DNA of 64,000 nucleotides from Conchocele bisecta (taxonomy: Eukaryota; Mollusca; Bivalvia; Lucinida; Thyasiridae), in NCBI GenBank assembly GCA_029237695.1, contig CM055265.1, forward strand, positions 113,558,067 through 113,622,066, read 5' to 3'. This document shows positions 36,301 to 43,900 of the stretch, one piece after another; the first letter of the stretch is position 1, and each line of letters begins with the position of its first letter. The notes under the pieces were generated by a model, which saw only the letters and a program-made list of their open reading frames with translations, was not told the origin of the DNA and searched no databases. The position numbers and the translations under genes are program-made.

Positions 36301-37045
36301 TCATATAGAACTAACGACTGCATATATTTGATGAATAAAAGTATGCAGAATTATTATACTGAATTTATTACATTATCACAGCCAAAATGGCTGTGATAAT
36401 GTAATAAATTCAGTATAATAAAAAATAATAAATGTATCCTAAAATTGAAAATTTCTCCCTTAAAGTATACTTTGCTAGATAAATATACTTTGCAATTTTG
36501 ATGAAATCGGCTACTGGTAATCATGATATTAAAAGCCATTAGCCGGGTGTTCTATATGTACATGTATCACTGGTGTTGCACTCAGCGCCAGCATAAAATG
36601 TTTCACATCGAAATAGACACAAGTTCCCATTTACAGGTGAAAGATATGTGCATAAACACATTTTTGCCTAGTAACCGGCACAAGACATTTGTACCGGTTA
36701 CTAGACAAAAAATACGTTGATGTGATAGCTCTAAGTAGAGCTGATCAAGTGGCATATTGTCAGGAAACCGGCGCAATTTTTTATGTGAAGCATTTTACGC
36801 CGGTGCGGAGTGCAGCACCAGTGTGCATCATTACCACCATATTGGTATATCTGCCAAGCCTTCATTCGTGACCGAATCTTCCTCTTCTGTTTAACGTTGG
36901 TAGTTGTTGAGCAACACCTGACAAACCCCGGTACCCGCACACTGGGGGTTGGTGGTTGACGCTGGACACACCCCAGTAGCTGGCAAACACTGTGGGAAAC
37001 TGGCTGGACCCTGAGCTGTATCACTCGCAGAGACATTGCAGACAT
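9286..37045 (-). CDS. RTN4IP1: RTN4IP1, mitochondrial NADPH oxidoreductase (complete, 10 coding exons)
   Basis: Joined exons (36835-37045, 34018-34134, 32993-33144, 31360-31428, 29485-29609, 27372-27420, 24367-24503, 21773-21956, 20409-20501, 9286-9396) total 1248 nt, or 415 codons plus TGA. Every junction has GT/AG and matching phase. The product resembles reticulon-4-interacting protein 1, a zinc-free medium-chain dehydrogenase/reductase (human protein about 396 aa). Residues 1-50 are basic, Ser/Thr-rich and almost free of acidic residues, as in a mitochondrial presequence. Visible landmarks are VHAASVNPID near residue 95, EFPLTLGRDFSG in exon 3, SHKPESLSHVEAASIPYVA in exon 5, the nucleotide-binding GGSGGIG at 230-236, and GRGKTVID at the C terminus. 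The family is known to act in the mitochondrial matrix in coenzyme Q biosynthesis; that role is inferred here. The first Met of exon 1 (37045) is chosen because the open frame above it is MITE sequence. Confidence 0.95.
9421..10259 (-). mobile_element. Helitron-like element H3
   Basis: On the minus strand it starts with the cap hairpin tatgccccaccacgatagcg (with ggggcat), then an acggacgg-type microsatellite and about four 155 bp cores (ggtcaaggtcacatactt). It ends with the stem-loop tgttctatgaacaca and tttCTAG. The core family is the same as in H1 and H2 but the cap is different. It ends 24 nt from RTN4IP1 exon 10. Confidence 0.82.
10350..10705. mobile_element. Tigger/pogo-like MITE with TA target
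   Basis: The ends cagtgcaacctctacaacag and ggggaggttcgactg, with ggctgttgtagagaggtggc inside, are flanked by TA. A decayed TTAA foldback (about 10437-10611, ending cagtctaagggtta) is nested in it. A further pair of ends (cagtcaaacctgtgct near 10303 and ggtttaactgta near 10850) suggests an outer relative. Confidence 0.72.
10865..12560. repeat. G/C-tract hairpin array
   Basis: At least seven blocks have the form C-run, ggaaatattt/agattttcctagga, G-run (near 10890, 10950, 11300, 11460, 11580, 11760, 11940 and 12450-12560). Between several of them lies a spacer of roughly 130 bp with ctaccatatgcatag and tctctttgtagacaagaat. Spacer orientation flips about 11541, making the region a large imperfect palindrome. 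Proline- or glycine-rich open frames here come from the G and C runs. Confidence 0.85.
12583..12727. repeat. Hairpin of about 145 bp
   Basis: The arms actaggatcgctgggttg and caacccagcagtcctagt close on an inner tctatcttgttgagttcagc loop region. This imperfect foldback is of unknown family. Decayed relatives of one arm continue to about 12850. Confidence 0.8.
13240..14007 (-). pseudogene. Mariner transposase remnant (Mos1-type HTH, DDE deleted)
   Basis: From 14007 downward the minus strand encodes TEYAEHRAVIKFCVNLGKTP and SRALVFKWNR, the N-terminal helix-turn-helix of mariner/GVQW3-like proteins. FKDGRED and, after a frame change, RDRHVTVRE follow. MITE A (13415-13708) interrupts, then VHRILTEHLNM resumes near 13400. 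The sequence then jumps to a C-terminal-like stretch, YQQWIERHKKCISSKGEYF. The central catalytic domain is absent, so this is dead. Confidence 0.82.
13415..13708. mobile_element. MITE A copy inside the mariner
   Basis: The ends gtagcccatttcatcaaca and gatgaaatcggctac and the inner tattatactgaattt/aaattcagtataata stem are the same family as 36211-36514. It splits the mariner transposase remnant. Confidence 0.88.
14928..15894. mobile_element. TIR element with TA target, 967 bp
   Basis: The ends cagttctttagggtatagcg and cgctataccctaaagaactg are flanked by TA on both sides. It contains a cluster of aatcggga palindromes near 15480-15565. No transposase is recognisable. 15895-16985 holds no gene that I can support. 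Confidence 0.82.
16986..17440. mobile_element. Palindromic TIR element, ctgtctgttccacg family
   Basis: The inverted arms ctgtctgttccacgttttgc and gcaaaacgtggaacagacag fold over a centre near 17210-17290. The same family occurs at 34708-35286, and 7377-7960 is a relative. Confidence 0.82.
17510..20279 (-). mobile_element. Helitron-like element H2, inverted copy of H1
   Basis: On the minus strand it runs from the cap gtatcccccggactccgtcg (20279) through the gtccggagcataactcgaac repeats, T-rich tracts, the foldback gactagtgagccatagaata (about 19040-19110) and six or seven 154-160 bp cores (17960-19030). It ends in the stem-loop gcgcttgtcgacaagcg and CTAG at 17510. Flanks are A on both sides, so there is no duplication. 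At 2770 bp it is the cleanest copy of the family in the window. Confidence 0.85.
20409..20501 (-). CDS. RTN4IP1: RTN4IP1 coding exon 9
   Basis: A 93 nt exon, phase 0 at both ends, for residues 349-379. It contains SYRWGLFRPNG and VVAKLVDAKQ, matching human HYRWAFFMASG...LVDAGK. The acceptor is tatacag|GGG. The 69 bp hairpin element G1 starts 10 nt beyond the exon edge, so the upstream splicing context is transposon sequence. Confidence 0.94.
20512..20580. mobile_element. 69 bp hairpin element G1
   Basis: A near-perfect palindrome: gcagtggaacctctctaaac, an inner ggacaccctggg, and the inverse. It abuts the RTN4IP1 exon 9 acceptor. Other copies are at 24635-24703 (TA-flanked) and 27444-27512; a damaged one lies near 54855-54890. 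Confidence 0.9.
20636..21123. mobile_element. TTAA-target MITE B, copy 2
   Basis: The left end cggtacatgcccactc follows TTAA; the right end gagtgggcatgtacc is followed by a mutated TTTA. The body matches B1, plus about 35 extra bp near 20880-20925. Confidence 0.82.
21361..21660. mobile_element. Foldback MITE with gcacttcagaatcatttcc stem
   Basis: A palindrome is centred near 21486 (atttccaatggaaat) with long arms through agaacaaatgcagaatataa. It is related in its centre to the TTAA foldbacks at 31489, 35772, 53539 and 57264, but its outer arms differ. Confidence 0.72.
21773..21956 (-). CDS. RTN4IP1: RTN4IP1 coding exon 8
   Basis: Residues 287-348, from FDAVLDSIGADAPSF through KYVTLLTPLLGATDRYG to GKNLLK. 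It matches human FDFILDNVGG...TYVTLVTPFLLNMDRLG. The acceptor is ttccag|ATTTGA and the donor AAG|gtagtc. Confidence 0.95.
22025..22185 (-). mobile_element. SINE copy, minus strand
   Basis: On the minus strand it has gaggttgtgggtgcaaacc, aaagatactttcatagt and the gggacgttaaaccc end, the same family as 57735-58022. Confidence 0.7.
22188..22632. mobile_element. MITE D copy interrupted by E1
   Basis: The left arm gtttcactaaacttcgtac and right arm gtactaagtttagtgaaacg are family ends. The interruption is E1 (22348-22597), flanked by a 5-bp duplication, agtcg. Confidence 0.82.
22348..22597. mobile_element. 5-bp-TSD element E1
   Basis: The inverted ends caggcgcggatccagg and cctgaatccgcccatg have AGTCG directly on both sides (22343-22347, 22598-22602). 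Inside is a perfect hairpin (ctatattatcgaacgagc and inverse) and G/C runs next to ggcgcgcgccgggtcc. Confidence 0.87.
22788..23061. mobile_element. K-family MITE, partial
   Basis: Starts ctgagctccagataag and contains the family hairpin gagctgcaaaaagc/gctttttgcagctc. The other end is lost at the retroposon boundary near 23062. Confidence 0.72.
23062..23640 (-). mobile_element. Second copy of the SINE-like retroposon
   Basis: It is inverted relative to 542-936 and longer at the 5' side. On the minus strand an open frame (23288-23617) again contains AMGNLTIGVHPYQN and YVTVESGYT. The tail appears on the plus strand as (gttt)n at 23062-23085, with gggttcaatccca near 23130. Confidence 0.72.
23635..23842. 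repeat. Helentron-type core repeat fragment
   Basis: The repeat aagtcctcagtgaccttaac with ggtcagacgtgggtcatatg, ending in a tatcccctcttgac...ggggata hairpin. Two further copies of the core lie at 34310-34690. Confidence 0.65.
23889..24338. mobile_element. TTAA-target MITE B, copy 3
   Basis: The ends aggtacatgcccactg and gagtgggcatgtacct are flanked by TTAA (23885-23888, 24339-24342). It lies 28 nt from the RTN4IP1 exon 7 donor. Confidence 0.87.
24367..24503 (-). CDS. RTN4IP1: RTN4IP1 coding exon 7
   Basis: Residues 242-286 plus two bases. It includes LMKQFGADVTTTCS and LGASTVIDYK, matching human LGADDVIDYK in the Rossmann domain. The donor GAAAA|gtaaaa sets phase 2. MITE B3 ends 28 nt into the following intron. 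Confidence 0.94.
24635..24703. mobile_element. 69 bp hairpin element G2
   Basis: cagcgaaacctctctaaact pairs with agtccggtttagagaggttc-type sequence, TA-flanked. It is 131 nt upstream of the exon 7 acceptor. Confidence 0.88.
25703..26320. mobile_element. Pogo-like TIR element, intact relative
   Basis: The ends cagtcaagcaccagtatctc and gagatactggtgctggactg are flanked by TA. At 618 bp it has no transposase and supplies the empty site for the mariner at 13014-14375. Confidence 0.85.
26503..26604. repeat. Near-perfect 102 bp palindrome
   Basis: The arm acagtggggtcagcgtgtaa, then gtgcacacacgaacgaacac, with its inverse, is centred in ggttggttccaacc at about 26553. The ends resemble a very short TIR element. 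Confidence 0.9.
26747..27325. mobile_element. MITE C half-copy with nested 5-bp-TSD element
   Basis: The right half of MITE C (cataaatggactag to gtgaaagggttaa) is interrupted at 26852-27307. The insert has ends caaggtgtgggatcacgtg and cacgtgatcccacaccatg and a direct repeat tttag on each side. MITE C at 49690-49713 shows the empty site (cagttacttaggggtg). Confidence 0.85.
27372..27420 (-). CDS. RTN4IP1: RTN4IP1 coding exon 6, nucleotide-binding loop
   Basis: A 49 nt exon (residues 225-241) reading VLILGGSGGIGTFAIQ, the glycine-rich NADPH-binding loop (human VLILGASGGVGTFAIQ). The acceptor is ttgcag|GG and the donor CAG|gtttgt. A 69 bp palindromic element starts 23 nt upstream of the acceptor. 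Confidence 0.96.
27444..27512. mobile_element. 69 bp hairpin element G3
   Basis: cagtggaacctctctaaacc, then an acaccc/gggtgt centre, and the inverse. It is 23 nt upstream of the RTN4IP1 exon 6 acceptor. 27513-28468 holds only AT-rich sequence and a diverged duplicate of ccaccnggtcctaaaatatattgcc (27554, 27710). Confidence 0.88.
28469..28866. mobile_element. Foldback MITE T, copy 1
   Basis: The ends tagcttagataatctcagct and gaggttatctaagcta have long arms through ttttatattttctgtatccg and attgggctgttattgtgact. Other copies are at 50883-51032 (short) and 52346-52744. Confidence 0.82.
29079..29383. mobile_element. MITE A copy
   Basis: gtagccaatttcatcaaaa to gatgatataggctac, with the family inner stem cagccattttggctg. 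In RTN4IP1 intron 5. Confidence 0.88.
29485..29609 (-). CDS. RTN4IP1: RTN4IP1 coding exon 5
   Basis: Residues 184-224 plus two bases. SHKPESLSHVEAASIPYVA is followed by TTWKALCDLGDL, matching human [23 protein letters not shown]. The acceptor uses the second AG of ccagtag|ATTTCC; using the first AG would put an in-frame TAG at the junction. The donor is AAAG|gtgaca. Confidence 0.95.
30226..30898. mobile_element. MITE A copy with an inserted hairpin element
   Basis: A-family sequence up to about 30381 and from about 30778 (tatgcagtcgttagttctat) on. The insert contains a perfect-looking hairpin, gtggtgtgaaatgtccatat and inverse (30660-30740), centred on acgagtgccgt. Confidence 0.75.
31062..31285. 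mobile_element. MITE D copy
   Basis: accgtttcactaaactttgt to acaaagtttagtgaacggcc, near-complete. It ends about 75 nt from RTN4IP1 exon 4. Confidence 0.82.
31360..31428 (-). CDS. RTN4IP1: RTN4IP1 coding exon 4
   Basis: A 69 nt exon for residues 161-183, VWGAIDGYKQGTHAQYTV, aligning with human VWAAVPPWKQGTLSEFVVV. It is phase 0 at both ends, with acceptor gttgtag|GTGTGG and donor GAG|gtactg. Confidence 0.94.
31489..31730. mobile_element. TTAA foldback MITE
   Basis: The ends cccttagactgctacac and gcggtctaaggg are flanked by TTAA. The centre is the palindrome cagaatcatttccaatggaa. Three other copies are at 35772-36013, 53539-53772 and 57264-57497. Confidence 0.85.
31826..32225. repeat. Foldback region with ccgtggataaacg arms
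   Basis: cagccgtggataaacggttg-type arms pair between about 31826 and 31938 (caaccgtttacccacggctg). A second related stem (cagccatggtcaaacagc / cgtttgaacacggctg) lies at 32170-32216. The family is unknown. Confidence 0.65.
32332..32500. mobile_element. MITE A, partial
   Basis: Starts gtagcctatttcaccaac and reaches the inner stem; the outer right arm is lost. Confidence 0.78.
32838..32945. repeat. gatcagattgcacgg interspersed repeat, fragment
   Basis: The palindromic gatcagnctgcacgg / ctgatctggatctacactgg family, also near 16140-16215, 33590-33740, 53884-54205, 58373-58612 and 61570-61740. Confidence 0.65.
32993..33144 (-). CDS. RTN4IP1: RTN4IP1 coding exon 3
   Basis: Residues 110-160. It encodes GGYGRNILGAMR, then EFPLTLGRDFSG and RFKPGDE, closely matching the human segment EFPLTLGRDVSG...YFKPGDEV. 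The acceptor is tttcag|GTGGC and the donor GACGAG|gtaaat. Confidence 0.96.
33245..33549. mobile_element. MITE A copy
   Basis: gtagtcgatttcatcaaac to ggtgaaataggctac, a full palindromic copy. In RTN4IP1 intron 2. Confidence 0.87.
34018..34134 (-). CDS. RTN4IP1: RTN4IP1 coding exon 2
   Basis: Residues 71-109. The exon contains the family motif VHAASVNPID, which belongs to the N-terminal GroES-like fold. The acceptor is tatggcag|GTAAC and the donor AGAG|gtattg. Phase is 1 in and 1 out, consistent with its neighbours. Confidence 0.95.
34310..34690. repeat. Two tandem Helentron-type cores
   Basis: Two copies (about 34310 and 34475) of gtcctcagtcaccttgggcg with gtatgcaaaaacaaagcacc, about 165 bp apart. 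The right copy ends in tatatcccctgtagaca. Confidence 0.72.
34708..35286. mobile_element. Palindromic TIR element, ctgtctgttccacg family
   Basis: The ends ctgtctgttccacgttaat and aaaacgtggaacagacag fold about a centre near 35050 (cgttttttgatccttcagga). In RTN4IP1 intron 1. Confidence 0.82.
35384..35469 (+). repeat. 18 bp minisatellite
   Basis: About five copies of ggcaagggtataactatc, one truncated to ggcaatatc. It lies in RTN4IP1 intron 1. No function is visible. Confidence 0.85.
35699..36110. mobile_element. MITE A fragment holding a TTAA foldback MITE
   Basis: A-family sequence to tttcaa is followed by TTAA, the foldback (35772-36013, ccctta...aggg), TTAA, then A-family ggataactttatt. Intact A copies read caatttaaggataaattt, so the insertion duplicated TTAA exactly. 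Confidence 0.88.
36211..36514. mobile_element. MITE A, reference copy
   Basis: Full palindrome from gtagccgatttcatcaaaat to its inverse, with the inner stem cagccaaaatggctg. It is the cleanest copy in the window and is used to read the interrupted ones. Confidence 0.9.
36568..36823. mobile_element. TIR element at the RTN4IP1 exon 1 donor
   Basis: The ends cactggtgttgcactc and gagtgcagcaccagtg have flanking pentamers tgtat and tgcat. An inner hairpin tagtaaccggcac...taccggttacta is present. It begins 11 nt inside intron 1. Confidence 0.82.
36835..37045 (-). CDS. RTN4IP1: RTN4IP1 coding exon 1 (presequence)
   Basis: The exon encodes residues 1-70 plus one base. It begins MSAMSLRV and ends MKAWQIYQYGG, matching the conserved start of the mature enzyme (human AWVIDKYGKN). 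The donor reads G|gtaatg. A second in-frame Met lies three codons in, at 37036. The exon is bracketed by transposons: MITE K1 ends 22 nt upstream of the ATG, and another TIR element starts 11 nt inside the intron. Intron 1 is 2.7 kb. Confidence 0.92.
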
Positions 37046-37067
37046 GGCTGAAAGAGAAAGTCGTAAC

Positions 37068-37490
37068 CAGCGCTCCAGATAAGCTGCGTATTTGCGTAAA
37101 TACCCAATTAAAATTGCCAAAAACCCAATTGAAATCAGAAGTAGTGAGTATCAAAAAGAAATGAGAACGATTGTGGTACCTTTATCATGCTGCAGAAAAC
37201 AATAAACAGACCACAAATATAGCATATATTTTCTTATTTTACCATGAAAACACATCTTGGTATTTCATTAGAATTGTCTCCAAAGGAGACAATTCTAATC
37301 TTTGGAGACAATTCTAATGAAATGCCAAGATATCTTTTCATTTAAAAACAAACTATTCAATAATTGCTGTCTGTTGATGTGTAAACAGTAATGTGATTAA
37401 TTTTACCCAATTAAAATTTTGAAATACCCAATTGCTTCAGAAATGATGGAGTAACAATACTCAATTACTAATTCCTTATCTGGAGCCCTG
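37068..37490. mobile_element. K-family MITE (K1) in the RTN4IP1 leader
   Basis: The inverted ends cagcgctccagataag and cttatctggagccctg are flanked by cgtaac on both sides (6 bp). The arms include aattgtctcc/ggagacaatt foldbacks. It sits 22 nt upstream of the ATG and makes the exon 1 frame appear open to 37120. 37491-37989 is unassigned; one open frame there (37526-37876) has no recognisable domain. Confidence 0.87.
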
Positions 37491-37989
37491 CGTAACCTTA
37501 AATTATATTCTAAGGTCAGACTATTTTGTGGTTATGCAAACCATTCATTTTTTTCCTTTTTCTTTTTACAATGAAATATATTTGTTGTGGCGACAACGAT
37601 GGTTCAAATGAGTGGACTAAGTGTGCGATCTTGACCTCGGCCGGGATAAGCGTGGGAATGGAGGGTTATGGCATTGTTATAGCATGTCATCATAGAGCAC
37701 CATCAGGGGACGCAGAGGGGGTGCGACCCCCCCTCCCACCCCAAGGATATGTGGGGCCCTTGTTAATCCATAATTGCTTAGTAAATGTGAAGGGGTATAT
37801 GCATAACATACATGTGAACATTTTCTTCTTACTATATACCACACAGTACATGGAGTTGCCATGTCGGCCATCTTAGTGTGTACAAGCCATCGGCCAGTTT
37901 ATCCTCTATCTGCGTTTGACACATACCACTAATACCGTAATATGACGAACACATGAATACAATTTAGTACAACATGATGGGGATACATC

Positions 37990-40900
37990 AGTCAACAGTG
38001 CGCTATAAATTATTGATCCTTTGTACTTCATCAAATGTATTCAACAACCAGAGCGCTATAAAATTTAGATGATTGTCTTCATCAAAATGTATATACAAAC
38101 AGTGTCACTATACATTTAATATAGCCTTGTCCTTCATGCAAATGTATTATACAACATGACACCTATACATGTAATATATGGCCTTTCTTCAGCAAATGTA
38201 CATACCGACAGAGCACTATAACATTATATAATTGCCTTGTCCTTCATCAAATGTACATACAAAAACATGCGGCTACAAACATGTATATAAATGCCCTTGT
38301 CTATTCATCAAAATGTTATATACAACAGTGCACTATAACATGTATAATATGCCTTTGTCCTTCATCAAATAGTATATTACAACAGTGTCACTAATTACAT
38401 TGTAGAGAATGCCTTGTCTTCATCCAAATGTATATACAAACCAGTGCCACTATACAATGTATATATGCCTTGTCTTCATCAAAACATTATATACAACAGT
38501 GGCACCTATACATGTATAATAATCTTGTCTTCATCCAAATTGTACCCATTACATCAAAATTGACACTATACAATGATAACCAAGCCTTGTCTCATCAAAT
38601 GTACATACAACAGTGCGCTATATATAATGCCATTGACTTCATCAAATGAAATTTATATACAACAGTGCGCTATACATGTTATATATGCCATTGTCTTCAT
38701 CAAATGATAATACAACAAAAGTGCACTATAACATTATAATATGCCTTGGTCTTCATCAAATGTATATACAACAGTGCGCTATACCAGTTTATAGCCTTGT
38801 ACTTCATCAAAATGTATAATAACCAACAGTGCGCTATACATGTATATATGGCCTTGTCTTCATCAAATGTACATACACCCTTTCATGCACAATCATGTTA
38901 AATCCTTGTCTTCATCAATGTATATACAAACAGGCACTAGGCACATATATATATGCCTTTGTCTTCATCAAACTGTAATATCCACAACAGTTGCACTATA
39001 CATGTATAATAAGCCTTGTCTTCAGCAAATGTACAGACAACCCGGTGCACTATACATTAATATAAAGCCTTGTCTTCATCAAATGTACATACAACAGTGC
39101 ACTATAAACATGTGTAATATGTCCTTGTTCATTTACATCAAATGTAACATACAACATGCACTATAATAATGCCTTGTCTTCATTCCAAATGTATAGCCAC
39201 CAGTGCGTATAAACAGTAATATCGCCTTGTTTCTTCATCAAATGTTACATACAACAGTGCGCTCTACATGTAATATAATGCCTTGTCTTCCATTCAAATG
39301 TATAACACAAACAAATTTTGGACGCTATACATGTTACATGCCTTGTCCTTCATCAAATTATATACAACATGCTCTAGTATATAATGCCCTTTGTCTTCAT
39401 CAAATATATATATCAAACAATTGCGCCTATAACATGTATATATGCCATTTGTCTCATCCAAATGTTACATCAACAAAGTGCGCTATTACAGTTATATCCT
39501 TGTCTCAATCAAATGTATATACACAGCCCTAAACAAATGTTAATAATGCCATTGTCTTTCATCAAAATGTATATACAACAGTGCGCTATACATGTATATA
39601 TGCCTTGGTCTTCATCCAAAAGTGACATACAAACAGTGCACTATACAATGTATTATATGCCTTGACTTCCATCAATGTATATACAACAGTGCACTATACA
39701 ATATATAGCCTTGATTCCCTTTTCATCAACAATGTATATACACAACAGTGCACTATACAATGTATATAATGCCTTGTCTTCATCAAATGTTTATATACAA
39801 CAGTGTGCGTATACATGTATATATGCCAAGTGTCCTTCATCCAAATTGTACATACAACCTTGCGCTATACAAATGTATATAATGCATTTCTTTCAATCAA
39901 AATGTATATACAAACAGTGCGCTAATACATGTATATATGCCCTTGTCCTTCATCATAAATGTATATACAACAACATTGCGCTATATATATGCCTTGGTCT
40001 TTCAATCCATAAATGTATATAACAACAGTGCGCTATACATGATATATGCGCTTGTCTCATCAAATGTATATACCAACAGTGACGCAATATTCATGTATAT
40101 ATTGCCTTGTCTTCATCAAATGTTTATATACAACAGTGCACTATACCTTTATATATCCTTGTCCTCATCAATGTATATACAACAATGCCCTATTACATGT
40201 ATACCTATGCCCTTGTCTTCATCAAATGTTATAGACAACAGTGGCGCTATATACCAGCCTTGTCATTCATCAAATGATATACAAAACCAGTTGCCTATAC
40301 ATTATATATTTCCTTGTATTCATCAAATGTAATAAACTTCCAACATGCGCTATACATTGTTATAAATGGGCCTTAGTCTTCATCAAATTTATAAATACAA
40401 AGCAGTGCACTATTACAACATGCCAGTCTTCATACCAATGTATATACAACAGTTGCGCTATATAATAGGCCTTAGTCTTCATCAGAAATGATATAACAAC
40501 AGTTGCGCTATACATATATAGAATGCCTTGGTCTTCATCACAAATGTATATACAACAGTGCACTAAACATTATAATGCCATTGTCCTTCATCAAATGTAT
40601 ACTACAAACGAGTGCGCTATAAATTATATGCTTGTCCTTCATCAAATGTTATAAACAACCAGAGCACATATACATTTAATATATCCTGTCATCAACAAAT
40701 GTATATACATACATGCGCTATATATAGGCCTTTGTCCCCTTCATCAAATGTATATAAACTAACAGTGCAACTATACAATGTTATATATTCCTTTCTTCAT
40801 CAATGTAAAAAAAAATCACAACCAGTGCGCTATACATGTTATAAGATGCCGTTGTCTTCATCAAATGTAATTATACAACAGTGCGCTATATAATACTGCC

Positions 40901-43900
40901 TTGTCTTCATTCAATTTATACAACAATGCCTATACATGATATAGCCTTGTCTTCAATCCAAATGTATATACAACAGTGGCACTATACAATGTATATATGC
41001 CTTGTCCTTCATCAAATGTATATACAACATGCGCTATATAATGCCTTTTCTTCAATCAATGTAATACAACAGTGGCGCCATATATATATGTCCTTGTCTT
41101 CAATCAAATGTTTACATACAACAATGCCGCTTAAATAATGCCTTGTCTTCCAACAAATTACATACAACAGTGCAACCTATAATTAGGCCTTGCTTCATCA
41201 AATGTAATATACAACAGTGCGCACTATTATATCATGCCCTTGTCCTTCATTACAAATGTTATATACAACAGTGAGCTATACATTAGATAACCTTGTCTTC
41301 CATCAAATGTACATACCAACAGTGCACCTATATATATGCCCTTGTCTTCAGTCAAATGTACAAATACAAACAGGTGCCGCAATATATATGCCTTGTCTTC
41401 CTTCAAAGTACAATAACAACATTGCCTATACAAATGTTTATATGCCTTGTCTTCATCAAATGTATATACAACAGTGCACTATTATATATGCCTTAGTCTT
41501 CATCAAATGTTACATTGACCAACAGTGCACTATTTATATAATGGCCCTTGGGTCTTCATCAAATGTATATACAACAGTGCGCTATACAATGTATATATGC
41601 CTTGTCACTTCATCAAATGTATATAACAAAACAGTGCACTAATATAGTATGCCTTGTCTTCAGCAAATGTACATACAAAACAGTGGGCTCCTATATATAT
41701 GCCCTTGTCTCATCAAATATGTATATAACAACAGTGCACTATATATATGCCTTGTTCTTCATCAAAATGTTACCATACAACAGTGCGCTATATATATGCC
41801 TTGTCTTCATCAAATGGTATATAACAACAGTGCACTATACATGTATATAGCCTTGTCTTCCATACAAATGTATATACAACAGTGCGCCTATATAGTTATG
41901 CCTTGTCTTCATAAAAAAACAAAGTGATATACAACAGTGCACCTATATTATAAGCCTTTTCTTCATCAAATGTATAATACAACCAGTGCACTATATATAA
42001 TGCCTTGGTCTTCTTCATCAAATGTATATACAACAAGTGCCGCTATATAAATATGCCTTAATCTTCATTCAAATGTATATTACAACATGCGCTAATACAT
42101 TGTAACATGCCAATTGTCGCATCAATTGTATATACAAACAAGCACTATATATATGCTCCTTGTCTTCATCAAATGTACATACAACATGCGCCTATATATA
42201 TTGCCTTGTCTTCATCAAATGAATATACAACAGTGGCAACTATAATGATGCCTTGTCTTCATCAAATGTTATACTAACAGTGCACTATTATATATGCCTT
42301 GTCTTCAATCAAATGTATATACAACAATCCTACACATATAATAGATGCCTTGTCTTCCATCAAATGTAATATACAACAGTGCACTATATATATGCCTTTC
42401 TCATCAAATGTACAACAACATAGCGCTATATATAATGCCTTAAGTCTTCATCAAATGTCATATACAAACATGCACTATATATATGCCTTGTCTTCAATCA
42501 TCAAATGTATTTATACACAGTGCACCTATATATATTGCCTTGACTTTCATCAAAATGTACATACAACAGTGCAGCTATATAAATAATGCCTTGTCCTTCA
42601 ATCAAAATGGTTATATACCAACAGTGCAACTATAATGATAGCCCTTGTCTTCACAAATGCAAATTATTACAACAGTGCGCTATATATTAATGCCATTGTC
42701 TTCATCAAATGTATAAATACAACATGCACTATATTATCCTTGTCTTCACATATTGTATATACAACAGTTGCCCTAATAATATGCCTTGTCTTCATCAAAT
42801 GTAATATACAAACAGTGCGCTATACATATATATAATGCCTTGTCCTTCAATCAAATGGTAATAAACAACAACTGGCCTATATTATATGCCTGTCTACAGC
42901 AAATGTATAACAAACAGATGCGCTATACATTAATAATGCCTTGTCCTTCAACAATGCAAATTTTATAGCAACCAAGTGGCGCTATACATGTTAATATATG
43001 CCTTGTCTTCATCAAATGTATATACAACAGTTGCCTATACATATATAATAATGCCTTGTCTTCATTCAAATACAAATAGCAACAGTGCACTAATAATATG
43101 ACAGTCTTCATCCGAACGTATATCAACACAGTGCACATATATATGCCTTTGTCCTTCATCAAATGTATATACAACATGCACATATATATGCCTTGTCTTT
43201 CAATCAAAGTATATACAACATGCACCTATATATATGCCTTGTCTTCAGCAAATGTACATACAACTATGCCTATACATGTATAAATCTGCCTTGTCCTTCA
43301 TCAAATGTATACTACAACAGTGCACTATATATATGGCCAGTCTTCAATCAAATGTATATACAACAATGCAACTATATAAATCCTTGTCGCATCAAAGTAT
43401 ATACAACAGGCGCTATACATGTATATATCTTGTCTTCATCAACATGTATATACAACAATGCTCTACCTATATATTGCCTTTTCCCTTCATCAAATGGTTA
43501 CATACAACAGTGCGGCTAAACATGGAATTAAAGCCTTGTCTTCATCAAGAATGTATATACACCAAGTGCGCTATACAATGTATAATAGCCTTGTCCTTTC
43601 AATCAAATGTATACTACAAACCAGTGCGCTAAATATAATGGCCTTGTCCTTCATCAAATGGTTTACATACAAACAGTGCACTATATATATGCCTTGTCCT
43701 CATCAATGTAATACAACATGCACTAATAAATTTGCCCTTGTCCTTCATCCAAATGTATTTACAACAGTGCGCTATAACATATAGTATACGCCTTGTCTTC
43801 ATCAAATGGTTACATACCAACAGTGCCAACTATATATAATGCCTTTCTTCATCCAAATTGATATACAACAGTTGCACTATATATAAATTCTTGTCTTCAT

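Noticed and set aside
37046..37120. Upstream in-frame extension of RTN4IP1 exon 1 to an ATG at 37120
   Set aside because: The extension is inside MITE K1 (the same sequence occurs near 55230-55270), and the 37045 ATG gives a proper mitochondrial presequence.
37526..37876. 116-codon open frame near the satellite
   Set aside because: No domain recognised, low complexity start, no splice or homology support; kept as unassigned sequence.
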